A stretch of 62,167 bases of DNA from Methylobacterium symbioticum (GCF_902141845.1 NZ_CABFPH010000025.1:1-62167), one strand, 5' to 3'; positions 43,463 to 52,975 are shown, counted from the stretch's first letter. A program made the numbers and translations. The notes: generated by a model not told the origin, from the letters alone.

Positions 43463-46132
43463 ATGATTCGCATGATGGCGCGCCGGACGGTGGTGATCCA
43501 AGGCCGCCTCGCCATGTCGGACGGCCGGCTGGCCGCCGCGCGCCGGTCCGACCATGGCGTCCAGCTCATGCCCGTGGAGCGCATGGTGGCGCGCCTCGCC
43601 GGGGGCTTCGCGCGACCGGTCGACGACGAGACGCTCAAGAGCCTTCTGCCGGCCGCCCTCGCCGAAACGGACCTCGGCGAGCTCGATCCCATCAAGACGC
43701 TGCCGGGCATGGTCGACGCCGCCGCCGAGACCGTGCGGAAGGCGTGGCTGGCCGCCTTCGACCTGGCGCGGTCGGCCGACCCGGCCGACCGGACCGCCTC
43801 GGTCCGGCGCCTGGAGGAGGCCGTCCTCGCCCGCCTGCCGGCCGGGATGATGCGGCCCGTCGACCTCGCCGAGGCCGCGCGGGCGCGTCTCGCCCACGCG
43901 CCGCGGGTGCTCGGGCCCGTCGAGATCGTCGGGCTCCCGGACGTGCCGCCGTGCTGGCGCGGCCTCGTCGCATCCCTGGTCGCGCACGTTCCCGTGACCT
44001 GGGTGGCGGGGCCGCGCTCCGTCCCGGATTGGGTGGAGGCGGCCGGCATCCGCGTCGTCACGTGCGCGCCGGAACGGCCGGCGGTCGCGGTCTGCAGCGC
44101 GGCGACCCCGAGGCACGAGGTCCTGGGGGCGCTGCGCTGGGCCCGCGAGCTGATGGCGTCCGGGCAGGCCGCGCCCGCGGACATCGCGGTCGCGGCCTGC
44201 CGCACCGAGGAGTACGACGACGTCGTGCTCGCGCTCCGGGCGGAGGCGAACCTCGACGTGCGCTTCGTCCACGGGGTGCCCGCCGCCAGCGTCCGCGAGG
44301 GGCAGGCCGCGGCCGCCCTCGCCGACGTCCTGGTCAGGGGGATCTCGCAGGACGGCGTCCGCCGCTTGGCGGCCCTCCTGCGCGACGGCCCCGGTCCCTT
44401 CGCCGCGTTGCCCGAGCGATGGACCCGCGTCCTTCCGCGCGAGGCGCCGCTGACCGACCCGACGGCCTGGGAACGGCTGCTGAACAGCCTCCGGGCAGAG
44501 GATTTCCCGGACGGGCAGGACCACGTCCCGGCGCTGCGGGACGTCGTGGGCGTGCTCGTGCAGGGCGTGTCGGTCGCGGCGGAGGCGGGAGAGCGCTTCC
44601 TGCACGGCCTGGCGCTCCGGATCTGGCGCAAGGCCTTGATCGAGGGGGCGCCGGCCGTCGTCGACCTGACGCTGGGACGCCTGCGCATCGACGACGGGGC
44701 GGACGCCTGCGCCTCGGTCGTCTGGGCCCCCGCCTCGGCGCTGGCCGCCGCCCCGCGGCGCTTCGTGCGCCTGCTCGGGCTGAGCTCGCGCGGCTGGCCG
44801 CAGGTCAGCGCGGAAGATCGGCTGCTGTCGGACCATCTCGTGCCGTCCCGTCTTCTCGACCCCTTCCCCAGGCCGCTGGCCGACAGGAGCGACTTCCGCG
44901 CGATTCTGGCCACCAGCGCCGGGGCCGTCGTGCTGTCCCGGCCGCGGCGCGGCCCCGACGGGCGCCTGCTCGGGAGGAGCCCGCTGCTGCGCGAGTTCGG
45001 CGCGGCCGAGACCTACCTGGGGCGCAACCGCGTCCCGGCCCACGCCGTGGGCGAGGTCGACCGACTCATGGCCCGGCCGGCGGAGTTCCGCGCGACGGCC
45101 CCGGCCATCTGCGCGGCGGGCTGCTGGCGGGCCTGGGGCCGGGCGGAGCTGACCGCGCACGACGGGCGCGTCCGGCCGGACCACCCGGTCGTGCTCGCGA
45201 TCCTGGATCGCACCCATTCCGCCCGGTCGCTGCGCAAGCTCCTGCGCGACCCGCTGGGCTTCGTCTGGACCTACGGGCTCGGCCTGGAGACGGCCGACGC
45301 GGCCGCGGAGCCGCTCACGCTCGGTCATCAGGCCTTCGGCAACCTCCTGCACGAGGTGCTCGAACGCGCGGTGGTCGCCCTGGAGGCGGATGGCGGCTTC
45401 GCCCCGTCGACGGACGGGGGCAAGCGCCGGGCGCTGGCCGCGGTCCTCGCCACCGTCGCCGAGGTCTGGGAGCGCGAGCGCCCGATCCCGCCGCGGCTGA
45501 TCTGGCGGCGGACCCTGGACGAGACGGCCGCGCTCGCCCTGGCCGCGCTCACCCACCCCGACCAGCCTCTCCTCGGGCAGGGAAGCTGGGTCGAGGTCCC
45601 GTTCGGCGGGCAGCCGCCGAAGCGCGACCACCACCCCCTCCCCTGGGACAGCGACGCCACGGTCACGATACTTGGCACCGGTTTCCGGATCTCCGGCTAC
45701 ATCGACCGGCTCGACCTGTCGCACGACCGCGGCAGCGCGCGGGTGCGCGACTACAAGACCGGCAAGCCCCGCGAGGCGGGGACGGTCCTCGACGGCGGCC
45801 GCGAACTGCAGCGGTGCCTGTACGGCTACGCCACCCGCGTGCTCCTCGGCGCGGACGTGTCGATCGATGCCTCGCTGCACTTCCCGCGGGAATCCCTGTG
45901 CCTCCGGCTCGAACGGCCGGACGAGGCCCTCGACGAGCTGGCCACGTATCTCGTCGCGGCCGGCGCGAGCCTGCGGGCCGGCAACGCCTTCGCCGGCCCC
46001 GATGCCCGGGATGCCTGGAACGACCTGGCCTTCGCGCTGCCGGCGAACGCCGACAAGACCTACTGCCCGCGCAAGCACGACCTGGTGACGACGGCGCTCG
46101 GCGAGGCCGCCCGCGTCTGGGAGGCCGCCTGA
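43463..46132 (+). CDS. PD-(D/E)XK nuclease, AddB-like
   Basis: The 889-residue protein has a helicase-like but degenerate N-terminal half, as in AddB, without a clear Walker A. The C-terminal RecB-type nuclease domain contains G-H-Q-A-F-G-N-L-L-H-E (His near 629), S-G-Y-I-D-R-L-D (Asp near 748) and V-R-D-Y-K-T-G-K (D-x-K near 763-765), then Q/Y residues. The catalytic set is complete. The AddB Fe-S Cys set is not evident, though T-Y-C-P-R-K-H-D lies near the end. It overlaps the AddA-like gene as TGATG, so the two should form a complex resembling AddAB. Confidence 0.85.
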   Translation: MIRMMARRTVVIQGRLAMSDGRLAAARRSDHGVQLMPVERMVARLAGGFARPVDDETLKSLLPAALAETDLGELDPIKTLPGMVDAAAETVRKAWLAAFDLARSADPADRTASVRRLEEAVLARLPAGMMRPVDLAEAARARLAHAPRVLGPVEIVGLPDVPPCWRGLVASLVAHVPVTWVAGPRSVPDWVEAAGIRVVTCAPERPAVAVCSAATPRHEVLGALRWARELMASGQAAPADIAVAACRTEEYDDVVLALRAEANLDVRFVHGVPAASVREGQAAAALADVLVRGISQDGVRRLAALLRDGPGPFAALPERWTRVLPREAPLTDPTAWERLLNSLRAEDFPDGQDHVPALRDVVGVLVQGVSVAAEAGERFLHGLALRIWRKALIEGAPAVVDLTLGRLRIDDGADACASVVWAPASALAAAPRRFVRLLGLSSRGWPQVSAEDRLLSDHLVPSRLLDPFPRPLADRSDFRAILATSAGAVVLSRPRRGPDGRLLGRSPLLREFGAAETYLGRNRVPAHAVGEVDRLMARPAEFRATAPAICAAGCWRAWGRAELTAHDGRVRPDHPVVLAILDRTHSARSLRKLLRDPLGFVWTYGLGLETADAAAEPLTLGHQAFGNLLHEVLERAVVALEADGGFAPSTDGGKRRALAAVLATVAEVWERERPIPPRLIWRRTLDETAALALAALTHPDQPLLGQGSWVEVPFGGQPPKRDHHPLPWDSDATVTILGTGFRISGYIDRLDLSHDRGSARVRDYKTGKPREAGTVLDGGRELQRCLYGYATRVLLGADVSIDASLHFPRESLCLRLERPDEALDELATYLVAAGASLRAGNAFAGPDARDAWNDLAFALPANADKTYCPRKHDLVTTALGEAARVWEAA

Positions 46133-49100
46133 TGACCGCCCACGACCGGGGCCTCGCCGACGCGGCCCAGCGCGCGCTCGCCATGACCGCCCACGACAGG
46201 TCGCTGCTCGTGGAGGCCGGGGCCGGATCCGGGAAGACGGCGCTGATGGCCGGCCGCATCGCCATGATGCTGGCCGCGGGCGTCGCCCCCGGATCCATCG
46301 CGGCGGTCACCTTCACGGAACTCGCCGCCAGCGAGCTGCTGGAGCGCGTCGGCGAGGTCGTCGGCCGGCTGGTCGAGGGGCAGGTCCCGGAGGAGCTGCG
46401 GGTCGTCCTCCCGAACGGGTTGTCTCCGGATCAGCGAGCCCGGCTGGTCGAGGCCGGCGAGCATCTCGACGCGCTGGCCTGCACCACCATCCACGGGTTC
46501 TGCCAGCGCCTGGTCAAGCCCTACCCGGTCGAGGCCGACATCGACCCGGGCGCCCGGGTCGCCGACGAGGCGGAGGCGGACGGCATCTTCCAGGATCTGC
46601 GCGACGGCTGGCTCCGCGAGTGCCTCTCCGGCGGCGGCGGCCTTGTCGCGGAGATGGTGCTGGCCGACCCGGACGCGGCCCTGGCGGCCATCGACCGCGT
46701 GGCCGGCTGCCTGCGCGAGGGGCGCGCGGTGGGCACCGCGCCGGCGGAACCCCTTCCCGACCTGGTGCGGGCCTTCGGCGCCAGCGTGCAGGCCTTCGCG
46801 GACTTCCAGCGGAGCTGCGGGGTTTCCGAGGGTGAGACCGCCGCGAACGTGCGGGCGTTCCAGGCGATGGCCGCGCGGCTGCCGGACACCGGCGTCGCCG
46901 ACGCCGACCTCGTCGCCATCCTGACGGCGGCGGCGGAGGCGAGCCTGTGCAAGGCGGACGGCGACTTCGCGAAGTACCGCGGGGGCAAAGGCAAGTGGGC
47001 CGGCGCCGCCAAGCTGGTCGGCCTTCCGAAGACGGAGGCCGACCGGCTCCAGGCGTCGGCCGAGCGCCTGCACGTCGCGTGCTGCGAGGCTTGGCGCCGG
47101 CTGAAGGCCAACGCCGCGAGCGAACTCCTGGCCAGGCTCGTCGGAACGGTGCGGACCGTTCTCGACCGGTACCAGGCCCGAAAGCGCGACGGCGCCCTGC
47201 TCGATTTCGACGACCTGATCGCCGCGGCCGCCACGCTGCTCCGCGCGCACGAGACCGTGCGGCAGGCGCTGGGGCGCCGCTACCGCCACGTCCTGGTCGA
47301 CGAGTTCCAGGACACGGACCCGATTCAGACGGAGATCCTCTGGCGGCTGTGCGGCGAGCTGCCCGACGGCGCGGCCGACGCGTGGACGGAACGCGTGCTG
47401 CGGCCGGGCGCGCTGTTCCTGGTCGGCGATCCGAAGCAGGCGATCTACCGCTTCCGCGGGGCGGACGTGTCGACCTACGTCCGGGCGCGCGACCGCATCC
47501 TCGCGCGCTCGCCCGACGACGTCCTCGCGATCTCGACGAACTTCCGGTCCTGCCGCTCGATCCTCGCCTACGTGGACGAACGCTTCGGCGACATCCTGAA
47601 CGGGGTCGGGCAACCCGGGTTCGCGGCGCTCGACGCCTTCCATCCCGACCACGACCGCGGACCCTGCATCGCGGCGCTCGACGTGCCGGCCGGTGCCGAC
47701 GGGGCGAAGCGGACCGCGGAGGCGCTGCGCGACGCCGAGGCGGAAGCGGTCGCGGACCTTTGCGCGCGCCTGATCGGGCACCAGCTCGTGACCTGCAAGC
47801 GCGCGGGCACCCGCACGCTCCGGGCCGGCGACATCGCGCTGCTGGCACCGAGCGGGAGCGACCTCTGGCGGTACGAGGAGGCGCTTGAGGCCAGGGGCAT
47901 CCCCGTCTCGACCCAGGCCGGCAAGGGCTTCTTCCGGCGGCAGGAGGTGCATGACCTGATCGCGCTGACGCGGGTGCTCGCCGACCCGCGCGACACGCTC
48001 GCGCTCGGGGCCCTGCTGCGGGGGCCGGCCGTCGGCCTGACCGACGAGGAGTTGCTCGACCTCGTCGACGGACTGCCGCGCGACCCGGAGCGCCCGGAGA
48101 GCGTCCCCAGGCTGCGCCTGCACGTCGATGTCGCGCACGTGAACCATCCGGTGGCCCGGCCGGTGCTGGAACGGTTGCAGGCCCTGGCGAAGCGGGCGCT
48201 CGGCACGACACCGCACGACATCCTCAGCCAAGCCGTCGACGCGCTCATGCTGCGCCCGGTGGTGCAGCAGCGTCACGACGGCCACGCCGAGAGGGCGCTG
48301 GCCAACATCGACCTGTTCCTGGAAATGTCGCGCCCGTTCGCCGTGCGCGGCCTGCGGGCCTTCGCGGGGGCGATGAGGGCGGCCTGGGAGGGCCGGACGC
48401 GCACGGTCGAGGGCCGGCCGGACGCGCAGGAGGCCGCGGTCTCCTTGCTCACCATGCACGCGTCCAAGGGGCTCGAATGGCCCGTCGTGATCCCGATCAA
48501 CACCACCACCCGGACCAAGGCCGTCTCCGGAGCCCTGGTCGACCGCGCCTCGAACTGTCTCTACTGCCCGGTCTTCGGGGTGCGCCCGGCCGGTTACGAC
48601 GAGGCGCTGGAGGCCGAGAAGCGCGAGGTCGGGAACGAGCGGGTCCGCCTCTGGTACGTGGCGGCGACGCGGGCCCGCGAGACGCTGGTGCTCACGCGGT
48701 TCGCCGAGCCGGGCGCCAGCACGTCCTGGTCGGCGGTGGTCGACCTCGGGCTGGCGGATTTGCCGTCCATCGACGTGGAGCGGCTGCCGGTCGGGACGCC
48801 GGCCGTCGCGCCGGAATTCGCGAACGGTCAGACACGGGAAATCTTCGCCGCCGAGGCCGCCGCCGTCGCCCGGCAGCGCCGCTTGCGCTGGATCGTCCCC
48901 AGCCGCGGCGATGCGGCGGGTCCCGAGACGTCCGGCGCCCCCGGCCTGGTCGAGGGCGGTACCGACGGCGGGCGCGGACCCGGGGGACGGCCGACAGGCA
49001 GCCGGGAGCGCGGCATCCTCATCCACAAGCTGCTGGAGGAGATCCTCACGGGCGAGGCGAGCGAAGGCGACGATCTCGGACGGCGCGCCGGGCTCCTCGC

Positions 49101-49506
49101 CCGGCAGCTCGGTCTCGGAACCGGCGACGCTGCCGGGGCCGAGGTCGACCTGGCCGAGGTCGCGGCCAGCGTGACCCGGGCGCTCGGCCTTCCCGAGATC
49201 GCCGGGATCCGCGAGCGCCTCCAGGCCGAGTTGCCCGTGTTCGGGTTCGAGAGCCTCGCCGACGAGGACCAGGCGACGGCGGGCGTGGTGGACGCGATTG
49301 CCTGCGACGCGGTCGGCAAGCCGGACATCGTGGTGGACTGGAAAAGCGACGTGGATCCTGCGGAGGCGGTCCTCGCCGACTACCGGCGTCAGGTGGCCCG
49401 ATACCTTCTCGCGACGGGCGCGCGCCTCGGCCTGATCGTCTTCGTGACGAGCGGCCGGGTCGTCCCGGTGACCCGCGCCGCGATGGCCGACGTCGGGGCT
49501 GGATGA
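46132..49506 (+). CDS. UvrD/RecB-family helicase-nuclease, AddA-like
   Basis: The 1124-residue protein has SF1A helicase motifs: E-A-G-A-G-S-G-K-T (28-36), V-T-F-T-E-L-A-A, V-D-E-F-Q-D-T-D-P-I-Q (near 387), G-D-P-K-Q-A-I-Y-R-F-R-G-A-D, S-T-N-F-R-S, T-M-H-A-S-K-G-L-E-W and Y-V-A-A-T-R-A-R-E. The C-terminal nuclease has H-K-L-L-E-E, G-V-V-D-A-I-A and V-D-W-K-S-D. It resembles AddA, which unwinds and cuts DNA ends. The genome's housekeeping AddAB is expected elsewhere, so this pair looks specialised for this module. Confidence 0.9.
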   Translation: MTAHDRGLADAAQRALAMTAHDRSLLVEAGAGSGKTALMAGRIAMMLAAGVAPGSIAAVTFTELAASELLERVGEVVGRLVEGQVPEELRVVLPNGLSPDQRARLVEAGEHLDALACTTIHGFCQRLVKPYPVEADIDPGARVADEAEADGIFQDLRDGWLRECLSGGGGLVAEMVLADPDAALAAIDRVAGCLREGRAVGTAPAEPLPDLVRAFGASVQAFADFQRSCGVSEGETAANVRAFQAMAARLPDTGVADADLVAILTAAAEASLCKADGDFAKYRGGKGKWAGAAKLVGLPKTEADRLQASAERLHVACCEAWRRLKANAASELLARLVGTVRTVLDRYQARKRDGALLDFDDLIAAAATLLRAHETVRQALGRRYRHVLVDEFQDTDPIQTEILWRLCGELPDGAADAWTERVLRPGALFLVGDPKQAIYRFRGADVSTYVRARDRILARSPDDVLAISTNFRSCRSILAYVDERFGDILNGVGQPGFAALDAFHPDHDRGPCIAALDVPAGADGAKRTAEALRDAEAEAVADLCARLIGHQLVTCKRAGTRTLRAGDIALLAPSGSDLWRYEEALEARGIPVSTQAGKGFFRRQEVHDLIALTRVLADPRDTLALGALLRGPAVGLTDEELLDLVDGLPRDPERPESVPRLRLHVDVAHVNHPVARPVLERLQALAKRALGTTPHDILSQAVDALMLRPVVQQRHDGHAERALANIDLFLEMSRPFAVRGLRAFAGAMRAAWEGRTRTVEGRPDAQEAAVSLLTMHASKGLEWPVVIPINTTTRTKAVSGALVDRASNCLYCPVFGVRPAGYDEALEAEKREVGNERVRLWYVAATRARETLVLTRFAEPGASTSWSAVVDLGLADLPSIDVERLPVGTPAVAPEFANGQTREIFAAEAAAVARQRRLRWIVPSRGDAAGPETSGAPGLVEGGTDGGRGPGGRPTGSRERGILIHKLLEEILTGEASEGDDLGRRAGLLARQLGLGTGDAAGAEVDLAEVAASVTRALGLPEIAGIRERLQAELPVFGFESLADEDQATAGVVDAIACDAVGKPDIVVDWKSDVDPAEAVLADYRRQVARYLLATGARLGLIVFVTSGRVVPVTRAAMADVGAG

Positions 49507-50283
49507 GCGACGAGGAAGAGCGGCCGGGCTTCCGCAGGCCGCTGCGCGGGCATCACCCGGCCTGTTCGGAAGGCCGCCATGTTCCCGGAACGGAGGGTCC
49601 GGTGCCGATGCCTGGGGAGAAGCCTTGCCTCGACGTGGGAGCCTGCGCCTTCGCGAACGGCGGAGGAAGGCACTCATCACTTGCCAGGTCAACGCGGCTC
49701 GGCCTGCTCCGGCTCGTGAATGAGCAAGGACGCAGAGTGTGAGCAAGTTCAAGCGGTTGACAGCGGATCCCCGGGTCTGCGTGAAGAGCGCATGAAACAG
49801 TCCGTTCCCGGGGATCGGCAGGCTCGGTCGCTGGCCGGCGCCGACGGGCGTGGGCGGGCGCGTGTGCTCTGCCCGTCCCGGTGTGGCCGACGCCGCCGTC
49901 CCGTGCTGGCCGCGGCGCGGACCATGAACCCGTTGCGCGAGAGCGACCTGCCGGGCGGTCTCCCCCGAGCGCGTGCCGAGCCCGCCGCTGCCGACTGAAT
50001 TCCGGTGGCGCCGCCTTGAGACGTCCATCAGAGAGCTTCCCGGACGGCTTCGAGCGCGCGCTCCCGCCCGCAGGCGCGGTTGTCCTGCGTCCCACGGTGG
50101 ACTCACCGGCTTCGACGGATGATGCTCCCGCGGGAAACATGCGATGCCGGGCGAAGATGTCGAGCGCGTTACGCGCCGGCCACGTCTGCCTGCCCGGCAT
50201 CGCCAGGGTTGGGAATTCCTGTCAGAGCCACCATGTTAGTGCCAGCTAAAACAGGGTTGTCTAATACAGGGCGGCCGACGTCG
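49507..50283. other. no supported gene; includes bigR promoter region
   Basis: About 780 bp separating the DNA-processing operon from the sulfide operon. Frames are Arg/Pro-rich without family. Near the right end TTAG-TGCCAG-CTAA (50236-50249) is a short inverted repeat followed by an AT-rich TCTAATAC. It may be the bigR promoter and autoregulatory site. Confidence 0.45.
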
Positions 50284-50607
50284 ATGGATGCGGTGACAAC
50301 GACCGACCTGCTGCGCCTTCAGGACAAGGCGGCCGATGCCGCGCGCCTGCTGCGCCTTCTCGCGAACGAGAAGCGTCTCCTCATCCTATGCCTGCTGGTC
50401 GCCCGGGGCGAGATGGACGTGACGAGCCTGGCCGAGGCGGTGGACCTCAGCCAATCGGCCCTCTCGCAGCATCTTGCCAAGCTGCGCGAGGACGGGCTGG
50501 TCGCCTTCCGGCGCGAGAGCCAGACGCTCCACTATCGCCTGGAGGATCCCCGCGCCGCGCGCCTGCTCGCGACGCTCAAGGACATCTTCTGCCCGGAGGC
50601 GGGCTGA
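50284..50607 (+). CDS. bigR: ArsR/SmtB-family persulfide sensor (BigR/SqrR-like)
   Basis: The 107-residue winged-helix repressor has N-E-K-R-L-L-I-L-C-L-L with C36, and ends K-D-I-F-C-P-E-A-G with C103. These match the two cysteines of BigR/SqrR that form a tetrasulfide or disulfide with reactive sulfur and release DNA. The recognition helix is S-Q-S-A-L-S-Q-H-L. No other metal-site residues of ArsR or SmtB are present. It sits upstream of YeeE/YedE, TauE and persulfide-dioxygenase genes, the classical bigR neighbourhood. Confidence 0.88.
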   Translation: MDAVTTTDLLRLQDKAADAARLLRLLANEKRLLILCLLVARGEMDVTSLAEAVDLSQSALSQHLAKLREDGLVAFRRESQTLHYRLEDPRAARLLATLKDIFCPEAG

Positions 50608-51131
50608 TCGGGTAACCAGGGCTCCGCCAGGCGCGCGCTCCGCCGCGTCGGCGGCTTGGCCGTCCACCCAGCGCCGCCGTGACGGCGTGGTCGACCCGGC
50701 TGCCACGGTCGTCGGCTCCGGGGCCAACCGGATCGGAACCCCCGGCGTGCCCGCAGGGCGTCGCGCTCGACATCGATCGCCCGGGCGGCCCGAAGGTCGA
50801 GGCGCCTCAGGACAGGCAACGGCGGGCCCCAGTCCTGGACGGCGTGAGGCGGCAGAAAGGCGGCCACGGCCGCCGGGAGCCGTGACCGGCGCCGGTCCGT
50901 GACCGCTCCCGAGAGCCATCCCGGCCAGCGTCGCCGCGTTGGCCGCCGACGTGGGCCCGCGATCCCATTCCCGTCCAGTTCGCGCGACCGCCGGCCGCTC
51001 GCCTCGGGATGCCCCCGTGCCAGCGGAGGCTCTCGTGAAGCGCCGCCTCGATCCGGCGGTTCACGCCAGGGGCGGTGTGGAGCGCGGCCCGTTCCGCCGT
51101 CCCGGACCATCCGGCGTCTCCCCGCCATCCC
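50608..51131. other. no supported gene
   Basis: About 520 bp between bigR and the promoter of the sulfur-transport genes. A leftward frame contains Arg/Trp-rich sequence with no family match and may be remnant or noise. Confidence 0.45.
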
Positions 51132-51160
51132 TTGACATTTGATTAGATATTTCTAATTTA
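51132..51160 (+). promoter_or_regulatory. promoter with BigR-type operator
   Basis: TTGACA (51132-51137) and a TAATTT/AATTTA -10 (51154-51160) frame the inverted repeat ATTAGA-TATT-TCTAAT (51142-51157). The AT-rich palindrome in the spacer is the expected form of a BigR/SqrR operator. Binding would block RNA polymerase until persulfide oxidises the repressor. The sulfur-handling genes start about 125 bp downstream. Confidence 0.7.
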
Positions 51161-51285
51161 GACATCACTAATCTGGTGGCGCCGTCGCTGGACGCTGCCG
51201 CTCACGACGGCCACGCCCCCGGCGCCTGAGGGATCGCTCCAAGCCTGCGCGAGACGCCCGGCACCGCGGTCCAGGAGTGAGTGCC

Positions 51286-51711
51286 ATGGATACCTTCACC
51301 CCGCTTTCCGCCGTTTTCGGCGGTCTCATGATCGGCGCCTCCGCAGCGCTCTTCCTGATACTCAACGGCCGCATCGCGGGCGTCAGCGGCATTCTGGGCG
51401 GCCTGCTGCCGCCGAGCACCGGCGGGATCGGCTGGCGCGCCGCCTTCCTCGCCGGCCTGCTTCTCGCGCCCCTCGTCCACGCCGGCCTCGGCGGCGGCAG
51501 GCCGCCCGTGGCGGTCGAGGCCTCGCTCCCGCTCCTCGGGCTTGCGGGATTGCTGGTCGGTTTCGGCGCGCGGCTCGGAGCCGGCTGCACCAGCGGCCAC
51601 GGCGTCTGCGGCGTCGGCCGCGGCTCGCCCCGCTCCCTCGTGGCGACCGGCACATTCATGGCCGCCGCCGCCGTGACGGTCTTCGTCACGCGTCACCTGA
51701 TCGGAGCCTGA
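51286..51711 (+). CDS. YeeE/YedE half-transporter (PmpA-like)
   Basis: The 141-residue membrane protein has four helices and the thiosulfate/sulfur-transport motif A-G-C-T-S-G-H-G-V-C-G-V-G-R-G-S-P-R-S. YeeE/YedE proteins carry sulfur-containing ions through conserved Cys. With the next gene it forms a split two-part transporter as in bigR operons. The ATG at 51286 has AGGAG nine bases upstream; an in-frame GTG at 51277 lies too close to it. Confidence 0.85.
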   Translation: MDTFTPLSAVFGGLMIGASAALFLILNGRIAGVSGILGGLLPPSTGGIGWRAAFLAGLLLAPLVHAGLGGGRPPVAVEASLPLLGLAGLLVGFGARLGAGCTSGHGVCGVGRGSPRSLVATGTFMAAAAVTVFVTRHLIGA

Positions 51712-51713
51712 CC

Positions 51714-52172
51714 ATGTCCAGGATCGTGTCCGCGTTCGCGGCCGGCCTGCTGTTCGGGCTTGGCCTCATCGTCTCCGGCATGGCCAACCCGGCCAAGGTC
51801 CTCGCCTTCCTCGACGTGACCGGCCGCTGGGACCCGAGCCTCGCCTTCGTCATGGCGGGTGCCGTCACGGTCTCGGCCGCCGGTTACCGCATCGCGACGC
51901 GCCGGGGCCGGCCAGTGCTCGCGCCCAAGCTGGAGATCCCGACGCGGCGCGACCTCGATCCGCGCTTGCTGACGGGCGCCGCGGTCTTCGGCATCGGCTG
52001 GGGCTTGGCCGGCCTCTGCCCCGGGCCGGCGCTGACCCTCCTCTCGGTCGTGCCGACCCGGGCCGCGGTCTTCGTCGCCGCCATGGTCGTCGGCATGCTG
52101 CTGTTCCAGGCCCTGCCATCCGCCGTCTCCCGGCAAGCGGCGTCCACCTCTGCCGCGCCGGCGGATGCGTGA
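51714..52172 (+). CDS. YeeE/YedE half-transporter (PmpB-like, DUF6691)
   Basis: The 152-residue partner has four helices with S-G-M-A-N-P-A-K-V near the start and W-G-L-A-G-L-C-P-G-P-A-L-T in the second half. Those Cys and Gly motifs complete the split transporter. It begins 2 bp after PmpA and its stop overlaps the TauE start, so the three are co-translated. Export or import of thiosulfate or persulfide is inferred from the family. Confidence 0.83.
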   Translation: MSRIVSAFAAGLLFGLGLIVSGMANPAKVLAFLDVTGRWDPSLAFVMAGAVTVSAAGYRIATRRGRPVLAPKLEIPTRRDLDPRLLTGAAVFGIGWGLAGLCPGPALTLLSVVPTRAAVFVAAMVVGMLLFQALPSAVSRQAASTSAAPADA

Positions 52173-52975
52173 TGGCGAGCTTCGTCACCTTCGGCCTGGC
52201 GGCGGGCTCGGGTGGGCTCGTCGGCGTGGTCCTCGGCCTCGTCGGCGGAGGCGGCTCGATCCTGGCAGTGCCCCTCCTGACCTACGCGGTCGGCGTGAAC
52301 TCGCCCCATGTCGCCATCGGCACCAGCGCCCTGGCGGTCTCGGTCAGCGCGGCCGGCAACCTCGTCCCGCAGTGGCGGGCCGGGAACGTGAAGTGGCGGT
52401 GCGCAGGGGCGTTCTCGCTCGCCGGCGTCCTCGGCGCCCTGGCCGGCTCGGCCGCGGCCAGGGCGGTCGACGGGCAGAGCCTGCTCGCCCTGTTCGGGTT
52501 CGTGATGCTGGCGGTCGGCGGCCTGATGCTGCGCCGGCGGCGCGGCGAGGGCGATCCGGACGTGCGCCTGACCAAACGGAGCGCCCCGGTGCTCCTGCCC
52601 TGGCTGCTCGGCATCGGGTTCGCGGTGGGCCTGTTCTCCGGCTTCTTCGGAATCGGCGGAGGCTTCCTGATCGTGCCGGGCCTGATGCTGGCGACGTCCA
52701 TGCCGCTGCCCATGGCCATCGGCACCTCGCTGGTGGCGGTCAGCGCCTTCGGGGCGGCCACCGCCGCGAGCTACGCGGTCTCCGGCCTGATCGATTGGAC
52801 GCTGGCCGGGCTGTTCATCCTGGGCGGCGCGCTCGGCGGCCTCGTCGGCGCCCGCCTCGGCCAGCGTCTCGCCGGGCACAAGCGCGCCCTGACCATCACC
52901 TTCGCCGGCCTGGTGATCCTGGTCGGCCTCTACGTCGTCGCGCGCGGCCTGCCAGCCTTGCTCGGTCGGGCGTGA
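52172..52975 (+). CDS. TauE/SafE sulfite exporter family protein
   Basis: The 267-residue membrane protein has eight helices with the two family repeats, G-L-V-G-G-G-G-S-I-L-A-V-P and G-I-G-G-G-F-L-I-V-P-G. TauE/SafE proteins export sulfite or sulfoacetate. In a BigR operon, sulfite from persulfide oxidation is a likely substrate. The ATG at 52172 overlaps the PmpB stop; a GTG three bases earlier is less likely. Confidence 0.88.
   Translation: MASFVTFGLAAGSGGLVGVVLGLVGGGGSILAVPLLTYAVGVNSPHVAIGTSALAVSVSAAGNLVPQWRAGNVKWRCAGAFSLAGVLGALAGSAAARAVDGQSLLALFGFVMLAVGGLMLRRRRGEGDPDVRLTKRSAPVLLPWLLGIGFAVGLFSGFFGIGGGFLIVPGLMLATSMPLPMAIGTSLVAVSAFGAATAASYAVSGLIDWTLAGLFILGGALGGLVGARLGQRLAGHKRALTITFAGLVILVGLYVVARGLPALLGRA

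Noticed and set aside
46060..50106. Leftward frame of more than 1300 codons opposite the AddA-like gene
   Set aside because: Shadow frame with Arg/Gly/Pro-rich composition and no motif; the opposite strand has full helicase and nuclease motifs.
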